Shown: positions 1 through 6,376, counted from the first letter of the stretch. The stretch is 11,938 nucleotides of DNA from JACJYC01 sp964558465 (GCA_964558465.1 CAZLEF010000129.1:1-11938); one strand, 5' to 3'. Made by a program: numbers and translations. The notes: generated by a model from the sequence alone, not told the origin.

Positions 1-54
1 TCGAACCAATCGAACCAATCGAACCAATCGAATCAATCGAATCAATCGAATCAA
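1..54. repeat. 9-bp tandem array, left end (TCGAAYCAA x6)
   Basis: Six head-to-tail 9-bp units: three TCGAACCAA followed by three TCGAATCAA. The same unit occurs in inverted orientation at the right end of the window (11886-11938). On both sides the variant unit with T lies on the inner side. The array touches the window edge, so its real length is unknown. There are no spacers and no nearby recombinase. Confidence 0.95.
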
Positions 55-78
55 TAATTTAACTCATTATTCTTGTTC

Positions 79-115
79 ATTTTCCCGGCAACGATTATCT
101 TTGGGCCGGGAAAAT
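79..115. terminator. Hairpin with A/T-flanked GC stem, possible terminator
   Basis: A perfect 11-bp inverted repeat: ATTTTCCCGGC at 79-89 and its complement at 105-115, with a 15-nt loop. The stem is GC-rich toward the loop and A/T at its base, as in an intrinsic terminator that can act in both directions. There is no long T run after it on either strand. It probably ends a gene lying left of the window. The rest of 55-318 shows no coding sequence and no clear promoter. Confidence 0.5.
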
Positions 116-318
116 AATTCCTCTCCAAGCAGCGTTTAAGCAAGTGCCCGCATCTCAGTTAAAAAGACTACTCTTTTATACACCCTTTTCTCATGCATCT
201 GCGCCTTTTGGCGTCCTTTTGTCAATTGCAATAAAAATTTACAGGCCATTTAAACCGGATTCTGTATCATTGTGCTCGTAAAAACTTGTTCTCTTTATCA
301 AGCAATTTTACCAACAAT

Positions 319-1368
319 ATGAAAAATTTCAAGTCCCTATTGATGACTTGCCTGCTGGTTTTCGGTCTTTCGGCTTTACAAGGGCAGGACATCCACTTTT
401 CGCAGTTCTATCTGTCGCCGCTCAATCTCAACCCGGCCATGACAGGGGTGATGAATTGCAATATCCGTCTGACGGCCAATTATCGCAACCAATGGGCCAG
501 CGTATTGCGGAATAACGCGTTCAGCACGTATTCCGTATCGTATGACCAGCGTCTTCCGGTGGGCCGTTACGATTATTTCGGCGTTGGGGGGACTTTCTGG
601 GGCGACCGCGCGGGGGAGGCCAATTTTGCCACCCTGACCGGTAAACTTTCAATGGCCTACAGCAAACGGATGGGCGGTGGCCGGACAAATGCCAACTACC
701 TCGTGGTGGGCGCTGAAGCAGGCGTTGCCCAGCGGAGCATCGACTTCCTGAACCTGCGCTGGGGCACCCAGCACGACGGCCGCGGGGGGTATGATCCGAA
801 TTTGCCGACCATGGAAAATTTTGACCGCGACAACTTTCTGTTCGCCGACCTGGCCGCAGGCCTGCTTTGGTTCATGGTTTTCGACGAAAACAACAGTTTG
901 TATTTCGGGGGGTCATTCCACCACCTGAACCGGGCCAACCAATCTTTCAGCAGCGACGGAGTGGACGATCTCTACAGCCGTTTTACCTTTCATGCAGGGG
1001 GCGAATTTATGGCCGGCAGCAATTTCGGTTTGGTTCCGGGTGTGATCGTCATGAGCCAGGGGCCGTCTTTTCAGGTAAACGCAGGTACCAGCTTCAAGTT
1101 TTTGCTCAACCGCTCGCGTGAAAACTACCAGGCCTTTCAATTGGGGCTCTGGTCGAGGATCTCCAACAAAATTGAATCGGGCGTACTGACGGATGCAGCC
1201 ATTTTATCTACCCGATTTGATTACAACAGCTTTAGCATCGGTTTCAGCTACGATGTCAACGTATCCCCGCTCAAACCTGCCAGCAACGCCAACGGCGGTT
1301 TTGAATTTGCATTGACTTACAAAATATGCGGCCCTGTTCGCCGCGGGGTTTATTGCCCGAATTTCTGA
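319..1368 (+). CDS. PorP/SprF family type IX secretion-associated outer-membrane protein
   Basis: A 349-residue protein starting at the ATG at 319. A TTG 33 bp upstream is in frame but would put extra residues before the signal peptide, so it was not chosen. Residues 1-22 form a signal peptide (MKNF, then hydrophobic, then LQG). The mature end begins QDIHFSQFY, followed by LNPAMTG near residue 38 and YRNQW near 55, all typical of the PorP/SprF family. The body has alternating beta strands, and the last residues are CPNF with a terminal aromatic, as in outer-membrane barrels. Family members are linked to type IX secretion, often beside a large secreted adhesin whose surface attachment they support. 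No such adhesin is visible here, and the left side is cut off. No Shine-Dalgarno sequence is seen. A strong terminator follows, so this is probably the last or only gene of its transcript. Confidence 0.9.
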   Translation: MKNFKSLLMTCLLVFGLSALQGQDIHFSQFYLSPLNLNPAMTGVMNCNIRLTANYRNQWASVLRNNAFSTYSVSYDQRLPVGRYDYFGVGGTFWGDRAGEANFATLTGKLSMAYSKRMGGGRTNANYLVVGAEAGVAQRSIDFLNLRWGTQHDGRGGYDPNLPTMENFDRDNFLFADLAAGLLWFMVFDENNSLYFGGSFHHLNRANQSFSSDGVDDLYSRFTFHAGGEFMAGSNFGLVPGVIVMSQGPSFQVNAGTSFKFLLNRSRENYQAFQLGLWSRISNKIESGVLTDAAILSTRFDYNSFSIGFSYDVNVSPLKPASNANGGFEFALTYKICGPVRRGVYCPNF

Positions 1369-1389
1369 TCCGGACGACTTTCCGGGACT

Positions 1390-1430
1390 AAATGAGCTGT
1401 TTCGGGCTTCCGGGGCAGCTCATTTTTTTT
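1390..1430 (+). terminator. Intrinsic terminator after the PorP/SprF gene
   Basis: A perfect 10-bp stem (AAATGAGCTG at 1390-1399, complement at 1416-1425) with a 16-nt loop, followed by an unbroken T run to 1430. It lies 21 bp past the stop codon, in the right orientation to end the PorP/SprF transcript. Confidence 0.88.
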
Positions 1431-1510
1431 GTTGATTTGTTGATTTGTTGATTTGTTGATTCGAAGGCTGCCGTTTTCAAATCAACGCATCAACAAATCA
1501 ACAAATCCAC
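1431..1510. repeat. Inverted pair of 8-bp tandem arrays (GTTGATTT x4 / AAATCAAC x4)
   Basis: Four 8-bp units (1431-1438, 1439-1446, 1447-1454, 1455-1462; the last is GTTGATTC) face four inverted units (1479-1486, 1487-1494, 1495-1502, 1503-1510) across a 16-bp centre. The right arm has two degenerate units, GCATCAAC and AAATCCAC. The arms could pair into a near-perfect 32-bp hairpin or cruciform. The array starts directly after the terminator T run. The remaining 1511-1648 shows no ORF and no clear promoter match. Confidence 0.92.
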
Positions 1511-1648
1511 ATCATCCAACGGCAGATTCGGGATTTTTTCAGAAATTTGTTCTGTTCGCAGAAAATACGTAACATTGTTGAGCCGTTTTAAGCGGCATAT
1601 AAGTGAATAAGGCGCAAACTCACCAGGCGCCATCAAAACAACTTGGAT

Positions 1649-2128
1649 ATGTTTGGGAAAGAAACGACTAAAGAGAGCGCCAATAAAGGCAAAAACGGTT
1701 CCGCCCTGCCAGTGGCCTCTTCAAACGCTTTTAACAGCCTGGTCCAGGGCACCATTGTGGAAGGATCTGTCCATTGCAAGACCGACTTCAGGGTCGACGG
1801 CAATATTAAAGGAAAACTCTTTTGCGACGCCAAAGTGATCATCGGCCCAACGGGCGTCGTTGAAGGGGAGGTTCGGTGCCAGAACGCTGTGATCGAAGGC
1901 AAATTCGACGGCGTGATCCAGGTGACCGAGTTGCTCAACATCCGCGAAAGCGCCACGGTCACCGGCGATGTCACCACCAACAAACTGATCGTTCAATCCG
2001 GCGCCGTTTTTAATGTTGCCTGCACAATGGGCGACAGCAGCAAGCCGATGTCCGGCTCGGGTTTCCGGAAGGAAAGCGCACCGTTAACTCCGCCAGCCAA
2101 TGCCGGAAAAATTGCCGAATCCAAATAA
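1649..2128 (+). CDS. Bactofilin (polymer-forming cytoskeletal protein)
   Basis: A 159-residue protein starting at the ATG at 1649; a TTG two codons earlier is less likely. After a polar, disordered N-terminus (residues 1-27), residues about 30-125 form the bactofilin domain. Its repeating pattern of hydrophobic residues and glycines (GTIVEGSV, FRVDGNIKGKL, VIIGPTGVVEGEV, VIEGKFDGVI, ATVTGDV) fits short beta turns stacked into a right-handed helix. The tail (about 126-159) is Ser/Pro/Gly-rich and unstructured. Bactofilins self-assemble into nucleotide-independent filaments, often at the inner membrane, and act in cell shape or wall modification. Length and layout are normal. The end overlaps the start of atpZ by 29 bp. 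In Bacteroidota a bactofilin next to AtpZ/AtpI is a familiar arrangement. Confidence 0.92.
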   Translation: MFGKETTKESANKGKNGSALPVASSNAFNSLVQGTIVEGSVHCKTDFRVDGNIKGKLFCDAKVIIGPTGVVEGEVRCQNAVIEGKFDGVIQVTELLNIRESATVTGDVTTNKLIVQSGAVFNVACTMGDSSKPMSGSGFRKESAPLTPPANAGKIAESK

Positions 2129-2351
2129 AGCTGAGGAAGAGAAAAAGGAAGCCGACCGGAATTCGCAAAGCTATATGAAGTATTCCGGCATGGCCATTCA
2201 AATGGGGCTGATCATCCTTGCAGGAGCCTTTATTGGGGTCAAACTGGATGAAAAATTCCATACCGGCTCCCTTTTTACAGCCGTATTGTCTTTATTGGCA
2301 GTATTTGCGGCACTTTATTTAACGCTGAAAGATTTTATCTCCAAAAAATAA
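2100..2351 (+). CDS. atpZ: AtpZ/AtpI family membrane protein
   Basis: An 83-residue protein with a charged N-terminus (residues 1-25, rich in Glu and Lys) and two membrane segments (about 29-47 and 57-75) around a short loop. The core YMKYSGMAIQMG, then GVKLDEKF, then LFAALYLTLKDF-like residues at the end match the small AtpZ family. Members are encoded with F-type ATP synthases; AtpZ/AtpI are implicated in assembly of the rotor ring and in magnesium or calcium uptake. The chosen ATG (2100) lies inside the end of the bactofilin gene. An in-frame ATG at 2175 would remove the charged tail, but relatives usually have residues before the first membrane segment. Its stop overlaps the next start by one base (TAATG). 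Confidence 0.85.
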   Translation: MPEKLPNPNKAEEEKKEADRNSQSYMKYSGMAIQMGLIILAGAFIGVKLDEKFHTGSLFTAVLSLLAVFAALYLTLKDFISKK

Positions 2352-2746
2352 TGCCGCTTAAACAATTTTACCTTCAACTGGGCTTGCTGACCATTGCGAC
2401 GGCGGTGCTGATCGCAGGCATGGCGCTGAATGGAAATTTAAAACCATTCCTGAACCTGGGCTGGATCAGCCTCGGTTTGTTTGTTGCACTAAGCGCAGCC
2501 ATCTTTCATATCGGTTCAAATGCGGCTAAAAACCCGGACAAACACCTGTTTACTACGGTCATTCTGGGGTTTACCTTTTTTAAAATGATGCTGGCCATCG
2601 GGGTAATATTCGGTTATATGAAACTTGCCGCCCCCGCCTCCAAAATATTCGTTCTGCCCTTTCTGGGGGTTTATCTTTTTTATACTATTTTTGAGGTTTA
2701 CTTCCTGTCCAAATTAGGAAGAATGTCAGTCGGCAACAAACCCTGA
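2351..2746 (+). CDS. ATP synthase protein I-like four-segment membrane protein
   Basis: A 131-residue, very hydrophobic protein with four predicted membrane segments (about residues 7-25, 36-54, 68-90 and 100-118), short loops and a basic end. The start codon shares one base with the atpZ stop, which suggests translational coupling. Size, topology and place right after AtpZ fit the poorly conserved AtpI-like protein (F-type ATPase subunit I) found at this position in Bacteroidota. Sequence alone is weak for this family, so the call rests largely on context. In many relatives atpB (F0 subunit a) comes next. Here the next gene is an outer-membrane protein 151 bp away, and no atpB remnant is visible in 2747-2897. 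Confidence 0.68.
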   Translation: MPLKQFYLQLGLLTIATAVLIAGMALNGNLKPFLNLGWISLGLFVALSAAIFHIGSNAAKNPDKHLFTTVILGFTFFKMMLAIGVIFGYMKLAAPASKIFVLPFLGVYLFYTIFEVYFLSKLGRMSVGNKP

Positions 2747-2897
2747 CAATCCTCTGAGCTACTCGCCAAGGCACTATGGGAAAACGACACATGCATAAAA
2801 CAGGCTCGTCCGGCCGTTTCAGTGCATGCTGATGTTTCATGTCGTCAACTTTAAACCGAACACCAGGAGATTTATTCGCAACTATCATCTACTGACT

Positions 2898-4373
2898 ATG
2901 AAAAGCACTAGTGTCATTTCCCTGTGTACGAGTCTCTTTTTATTTTTTGGCTGCCTGAATGCCCAGGAACAATTGGGCTGGCGGCTGGAGCGTTATGCCG
3001 GTATCAGCGGCGCCCGGTTGAATCCCGCCGCCTATTCAGCATCTCCCTTGCAATGGGACGTCCAGTTGTTCGGCGCCACCGCTTTTTTTTCCAATAATTA
3101 TGCCTTTGCAGAGCATACCAGCTTGTGGGACCTTGTCCGGATCAATTCGCAGGATGATGTACTGGCCCGTCCCCTGCTGGAGGCGGACGACATTATCAAA
3201 CCCGGTCAGATCGTCATTGATTATTACGATGACGGCCGGAACCGTTTTGCGGTTGGGCAGGCCAGTATAGAAGGTCCTTCCTTTTTTGTTCGCCTGAATA
3301 ACGCCCATTCCCTCGGCCTCACCACCGCATTCCGGATAGCTGCCAGCGGGGTTGGCGTCGACAAACAACTGAGTTATTATCCCTGGGTGGAGCGGCCTGA
3401 ACTGGAAGGTTTCCCGGTTGGGGAATTTCATGCCGGAATGGCCGGTTATACAGAAATCGGATTCAATTATGTTTTTTCGGCCTATACCAATAGCGGCAAA
3501 CTCGGGATCGGCCTCACGGCAAAAAAACTGTCCGGTTACGAAGGGGCTTATTTCGATAGCCGCCGCTCCGGTATGATCGTTACCAAATTATCTTCAAGCG
3601 CTGTGAGCGGCGTTGACCCCGATTTTCATTTTGGGTTTACGGAGAATGCCTATCAGGATACCGAATGGCGTCCAAAAGTGAGCGGCAGTGGTTTTGGAAT
3701 TGACCTGGGCATGGTGTACACCCTGGAAGACGAAGAAAATTATTTCGCCCAGTTTGGGTTGGCCATACTCGACCTGGGCAAGATCCGGTTTAATAAAGGC
3801 GCGCAGGAGCACCAGATCATTGCAGATGGAGAACGCGTACTGGACTGGGAGGCGTACCGGAAATTCAGTTCCCCCGAAGAATTTGACCAGATTGTCAGGA
3901 CCTTGAGCCGGCAATTGCTCGACGATTCCCTGGCCTCATTTCAGGACAATTCTTTTGATGTGAAACTGCCGGCGAGGCTGACCCTGCAGGCCGATGTAAA
4001 ACTCACAGAATTATTTTACCTGAACGGGACCTTGATCCAGGGCGCGCCTTTTACCGACAATGCGATCAAGGCAGGCAGCATCCTCGCCCTGACCCCCAGG
4101 ATTGAACACCGCTGGGGGAGTTTCAGCCTGCCGGTATCGTTCTACAACTGGCGGCAAATGCGGGTCGGGGTTGCCGCCCGGCTGGGGTTCCTGGTATTGG
4201 GAACAGACCGGATCGGAAGTACGCTGGGCAAGACCCGGTTTGATGGCGCCGACTTTTATTTTGCGCTCAAGGTTTCTCCCTTCTGGGGCGGTGAGCGCAG
4301 CAGTTCACGAAGCGGCGGCAGGGGGCCAAAAATCGGAAAAAGGGGGAAGGACATCCCTTGTTATCAGTTTTGA
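2898..4373 (+). CDS. DUF5723-like outer-membrane beta-barrel protein
   Basis: A 491-residue protein. The ATG at 2898 was chosen because it puts a standard signal peptide at the very start (MKSTSVISL, hydrophobic stretch, LNAQ); an upstream in-frame ATG at 2826 would add 24 polar residues. Cleavage is probably after NA or NAQ, residues 22-23; the cysteine at 19 makes a lipoprotein possible but less likely. The mature part has LNPAAYS near residue 41, echoing the LNPA motif of PorP. It continues in beta-rich stretches (FGIDLGMVYTLEDE, ARLTLQADVKLTELFYLNGTL, FYFALKVSPFW) and ends in a basic Ser/Gly/Arg segment and CYQF. This fits the Bacteroidota DUF5723 family, probably outer-membrane barrels of unknown function related in style to the PorV/PorP proteins. 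The acetyltransferase gene begins two bases after the stop, so the two are probably cotranscribed. The 151-bp gap upstream shows no clear promoter. Confidence 0.75.
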   Translation: MKSTSVISLCTSLFLFFGCLNAQEQLGWRLERYAGISGARLNPAAYSASPLQWDVQLFGATAFFSNNYAFAEHTSLWDLVRINSQDDVLARPLLEADDIIKPGQIVIDYYDDGRNRFAVGQASIEGPSFFVRLNNAHSLGLTTAFRIAASGVGVDKQLSYYPWVERPELEGFPVGEFHAGMAGYTEIGFNYVFSAYTNSGKLGIGLTAKKLSGYEGAYFDSRRSGMIVTKLSSSAVSGVDPDFHFGFTENAYQDTEWRPKVSGSGFGIDLGMVYTLEDEENYFAQFGLAILDLGKIRFNKGAQEHQIIADGERVLDWEAYRKFSSPEEFDQIVRTLSRQLLDDSLASFQDNSFDVKLPARLTLQADVKLTELFYLNGTLIQGAPFTDNAIKAGSILALTPRIEHRWGSFSLPVSFYNWRQMRVGVAARLGFLVLGTDRIGSTLGKTRFDGADFYFALKVSPFWGGERSSSRSGGRGPKIGKRGKDIPCYQF

Positions 4374-4375
4374 AA

Positions 4376-4849
4376 ATGGAACAACCTGAGCTTGAATTCC
4401 TCTGTCTGCCTTTTGATGACCTTGATCTGAAACAGTTATACCAGATTATGGCGCTGCGGCAAAATGTTTTTTCGGTGGAACAAAACTGCGCTTACCTGGA
4501 TGCCGACGGACTGGATTATGGTTCCTGGCATTTGATGGGCGTTCATCCGGACGGCAGGATCCGGGCCTATGCCCGGCTTTTGCCAAAGGATCTGGCCTAC
4601 CCGGGGTACGCTTCCATCGGCAGGGTGGTAACCGACCGGGAGGCGCGCCGTTTTGGCTTCGGAAAGGAGTTGATGCGGCATGCGATGAAAAACCTGGAAA
4701 ACCTGTTCGGCAAAACCCCGGTAAAAATATCGGCCCAGGCCTATCTGGTCAAATTTTATGAATCCTTCGGGTTTAAACCAACAGGCGCTGAATACCTGGA
4801 GGATAATATTCCGCATATTGCCATGGTGTTCTATCCGCCGGCTGAGTAG
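4376..4849 (+). CDS. ElaA-family GNAT N-acetyltransferase
   Basis: A 157-residue protein starting at the ATG at 4376, two bases after the preceding stop; a TTG six codons earlier is in frame but would overlap the previous gene. Signature stretches of the ElaA family are present: LRQNVFSVEQNCAYLDADGLD (28-48, key residues R28, Q29, E35, Q36, D42, D44, G45, D47), IGRVV (81-85), the acetyl-CoA pyrophosphate loop R91-x-x-G94-x-G96, AQAYLVKFYESFGF (120-133), and EDNIPHIAM (142-150). GNAT enzymes move an acetyl group from acetyl-CoA to an amine; the substrate of ElaA proteins is not established. Length is normal. The tight junction with the outer-membrane gene may be chance operon packing rather than shared function. 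A 7-bp repeat array starts directly after the stop. Confidence 0.9.
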   Translation: MEQPELEFLCLPFDDLDLKQLYQIMALRQNVFSVEQNCAYLDADGLDYGSWHLMGVHPDGRIRAYARLLPKDLAYPGYASIGRVVTDREARRFGFGKELMRHAMKNLENLFGKTPVKISAQAYLVKFYESFGFKPTGAEYLEDNIPHIAMVFYPPAE

Positions 4850-4850
4850 T

Positions 4851-4885
4851 CAGTCAACAGTTATCAGTTGGCAGTTCACAGTCGC
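4851..4885. repeat. 7-bp tandem array (CAGTYNN x5)
   Basis: Five exact-period heptamers: CAGTCAA, CAGTTAT, CAGTTGG, CAGTTCA, CAGTCGC. The first four or five bases are kept and the last two vary. The array begins one base after the acetyltransferase stop codon. It resembles the short tandemly repeated heptamers known from cyanobacterial genomes. The rest of this convergent gap (4886-4976) holds only a weak stem, GTTCGCAA at 4914-4921 against TTGACGAAC at 4937-4945, with one bulged base and no T run. I see no clear terminator for either convergent gene. Confidence 0.8.
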
Positions 4886-4976
4886 ATCCGACTCATTGTC
4901 AATCAATTAAAATGTTCGCAACTTATCGACTTTCATTTGACGAACTACTAAGCGGATTCAGGCTGGGTGATTTTCT

Positions 4977-5534
4977 TTATTCCTTGACCGGCGGGGTATT
5001 CACATCGCCACCGGGAAAATTAAAATGAAATCCGATTTTTTTGTTGGGTTCATCATCATCAAAATCCTCCCAGTTTGTGACTTCCTGAATGAATTCTTCG
5101 AGGTGACGGATAAAATAAGGTTCGCGCAATTCCTCCGGCCGGTAGATGGCAATTGTTTTTGGAGGGCGGGGCTCGCCATAATTCTCAATATAAGGATAAT
5201 TGATCAGAACGATGATCTTGCCGTTGAACAATTGCTGATAGATCAAGGCCCCATTGTGTTTTACCAGGTCCCGGTGAAATTCTTCCGTCAGCCTTTCCGC
5301 CACACCGCTTTTTACAGTTCCGAGCGACAGCACGATCGCTTCGAGATTGGCCATTTCCGAACGGATCTCGACCCGGGCTTCCAGGCCAACAGCCTTAATA
5401 AGGTTTTCCAGCGTTCCGGTGATCTCCGTGCACAGGTTATCCCGCCATATCTTCCGGTAGTTGTCGGTATTTACCAAAACTTCCTTGTATTGATTTACAC
5501 GGCGCTGAAGGTTGATCAGGGAAGAAGCATCCAT
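4977..5534 (-). CDS. Conserved hypothetical protein, function unknown
   Basis: A 185-residue soluble protein with no signal peptide, membrane segment or recognised catalytic motif. Residues 1-50 look alpha-helical (SLINLQRRVNQYKEVL, then NYRKIWRDNL). Residues 52-72 read as a beta strand or hairpin (ARVEIRSE, ANLEAIVLSLG). Residues 95-135 hold strands (GALIYQQLFNGKIIVLINYP, then KTIAIYRP). A helix follows at 138-153 and an acidic patch (EDFDDDE, 156-162), ending in FHFNFPGG and a Pro-rich tail. The ATG at 5534 gives a natural start. It lies 102 bp downstream of pdxH on the same strand and could share its transcript, but the gap holds a repeat element. Overlapping ORFs on the other strand lack protein-like composition. 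I do not recognise the family; it may be specific to Bacteroidota. Confidence 0.75.
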   Translation of the reverse strand: MDASSLINLQRRVNQYKEVLVNTDNYRKIWRDNLCTEITGTLENLIKAVGLEARVEIRSEMANLEAIVLSLGTVKSGVAERLTEEFHRDLVKHNGALIYQQLFNGKIIVLINYPYIENYGEPRPPKTIAIYRPEELREPYFIRHLEEFIQEVTNWEDFDDDEPNKKIGFHFNFPGGDVNTPPVKE

Positions 5535-5561
5535 AGTTATTTTTTTTTGGTGGACGGTTAG

Positions 5562-5586
5562 GCTCCTGAGCGGAGTCGAAGGAGAC
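5562..5586. repeat. Short dispersed element with GAGCGGAGTCGAAGG core
   Basis: The core CCTGAGCGGAGTCGAAGG (5565-5582) is a motif often met between Bacteroidota genes, quoted here from memory. It carries CTCC (5563-5566) and GGAG (5581-5584) at its ends. The stretch 5562-5586 is flanked by the 5-bp direct repeat GTTAG (5557-5561 and 5587-5591). A second direct repeat, GGTGGAC, sits at 5549-5555 and 5594-5600. The whole 5535-5636 gap has no other recognisable feature. Confidence 0.5.
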
Positions 5587-5636
5587 GTTAGATGGTGGAC
5601 AGTTTGCCACGCCGCAGCGCAGGCAGAGGCCGGGAA

Positions 5637-6284
5637 TCAGGGCGCCAGCCGGCTGATGTGCCAGGTTCCTCCTTCACCGGGTTCGTATATCAGCCGGTCG
5701 TGCAGGCGGCTGCTCCTGCCTTGCCAAAATTCAAAACGATAAGGCTTAACCCGGTACCCGCCCCATTGAGGTGGTCTTGGCAAGGGGTCAACACCTTCGA
5801 ACCGTTTTTCCATATTTGCGATCGCCGATTCCAGAAAAGCACGACCGGAAATGACGGTACTCTGGGGCGAAGCCCAGGCGCCGATCTGGCTGCCCTTTGG
5901 CCGGGATTGAAAATAGGCAGCCGATTCTTCCGGATGGATTTTTTCAACAAGGCCTTCGATCCGGATCTGCCGCTGCAATTCCAGCCAGGAAAAAAGCAGG
6001 GCGGCGTGCGGATTCTCTGCCATTTCATAGCCTTTCCTGCTTTCGTAGTTGGTAAAAAAGACCAGTCCGCCATGGTCAATACCTTTCAGCAATACGACCC
6101 TTGCCGAAGGTCTGCCGTCGGATGTGCAGGTGGCCAGGGTCATTGCGTTGGGTTCCGGCAAACCGGCCTTTTCCGCGGCGGAAAACCAGGATTTGAATTG
6201 GTCTAACGGGCCGGCAAACAGGTTTTCTTCCAAAAGTTCGGACCGCCTGTAATCTTCCCGCATTGCTTCGAGGTTCAATAACAT
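5637..6284 (-). CDS. pdxH: Pyridoxamine 5'-phosphate oxidase
   Basis: A 215-residue FMN enzyme that oxidises pyridoxine or pyridoxamine 5'-phosphate to pyridoxal 5'-phosphate, the last step of vitamin B6 synthesis and salvage, in the cytoplasm. Visible family blocks: REDYRRSELLEE (9-20), PNAMTLATC (45-53), the FMN-binding run RPSARVVLLKGID (58-70), GLVFFTNYESRKG (73-85), ALLFSWLELQRQIRIEG (95-111), YFQSRPKGSQIGAWAS (124-139), and the C-terminal signature YRFEFWQGRSSRLHDR (182-197), in which Arg193 and His195 match the PLP-contacting pair of known enzymes. The ending WHISRLAP is typical. Length is full. A -7 box (6316-6323) lies about 32 bp upstream of the ATG. It is divergent from the cohesin lipoprotein gene; the pairing has no obvious metabolic meaning. 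Confidence 0.97.
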   Translation of the reverse strand: MLLNLEAMREDYRRSELLEENLFAGPLDQFKSWFSAAEKAGLPEPNAMTLATCTSDGRPSARVVLLKGIDHGGLVFFTNYESRKGYEMAENPHAALLFSWLELQRQIRIEGLVEKIHPEESAAYFQSRPKGSQIGAWASPQSTVISGRAFLESAIANMEKRFEGVDPLPRPPQWGGYRVKPYRFEFWQGRSSRLHDRLIYEPGEGGTWHISRLAP

Positions 6285-6315
6285 TTTCAGAACGTTAATA
6301 TGGTTTCAATACCCA

Positions 6316-6323
6316 CAAATATA
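6316..6323 (-). promoter_or_regulatory. Probable -7 box of pdxH
   Basis: On the minus strand this reads TATATTTG, an exact match to the Bacteroidota -7 consensus TANNTTTG. It lies 31 bp before the pdxH ATG, which would give a leader of about 25 nt. No good TTG -33 element is found at 19-21 bp, so the call rests on the -7 box and its position. Confidence 0.55.
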
Positions 6324-6354
6324 CCTGAATAAGATCATTTTTTGAAACCTTTAA

Positions 6355-6362
6355 TAACTTTG
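6355..6362 (+). promoter_or_regulatory. Probable -7 box of the cohesin lipoprotein gene
   Basis: TAACTTTG is an exact match to TANNTTTG, 14 bp before the ATG at 6377, implying a very short leader of under 10 nt. The nearest TTG (6342-6344) is too close to be a -33 element. It lies 31 bp from the divergent pdxH -7 box, so the two promoters probably influence each other. Confidence 0.5.
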
Positions 6363-6376
6363 CCGAAAATCCGATT

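Noticed and set aside
286..318. Upstream TTG start for the PorP/SprF gene, and similar non-ATG starts at 1643, 4358 and 9347
   Set aside because: In each case a nearby in-frame ATG gives the usual family N-terminus or signal peptide, while the TTG adds a few unconserved residues or increases overlap with the previous gene.
1431..1510. CRISPR array or replication iterons
   Set aside because: The units are contiguous 8-mers without spacers, there are no cas genes, and there is no replication initiator gene or DnaA-box cluster nearby.
2775..2843. Loose inverted repeat around ACGACA and TGTCGT before the DUF5723 gene
   Set aside because: The arms are short, unevenly spaced and have no T run or conserved position, so chance is likely.
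5025..5561. Plus-strand ORF of 178 codons opposite the hypothetical protein
   Set aside because: The minus-strand product has ordinary amphipathic helices and strands and a natural ATG. The plus product has an irregular composition and runs into the T-rich repeat gap.
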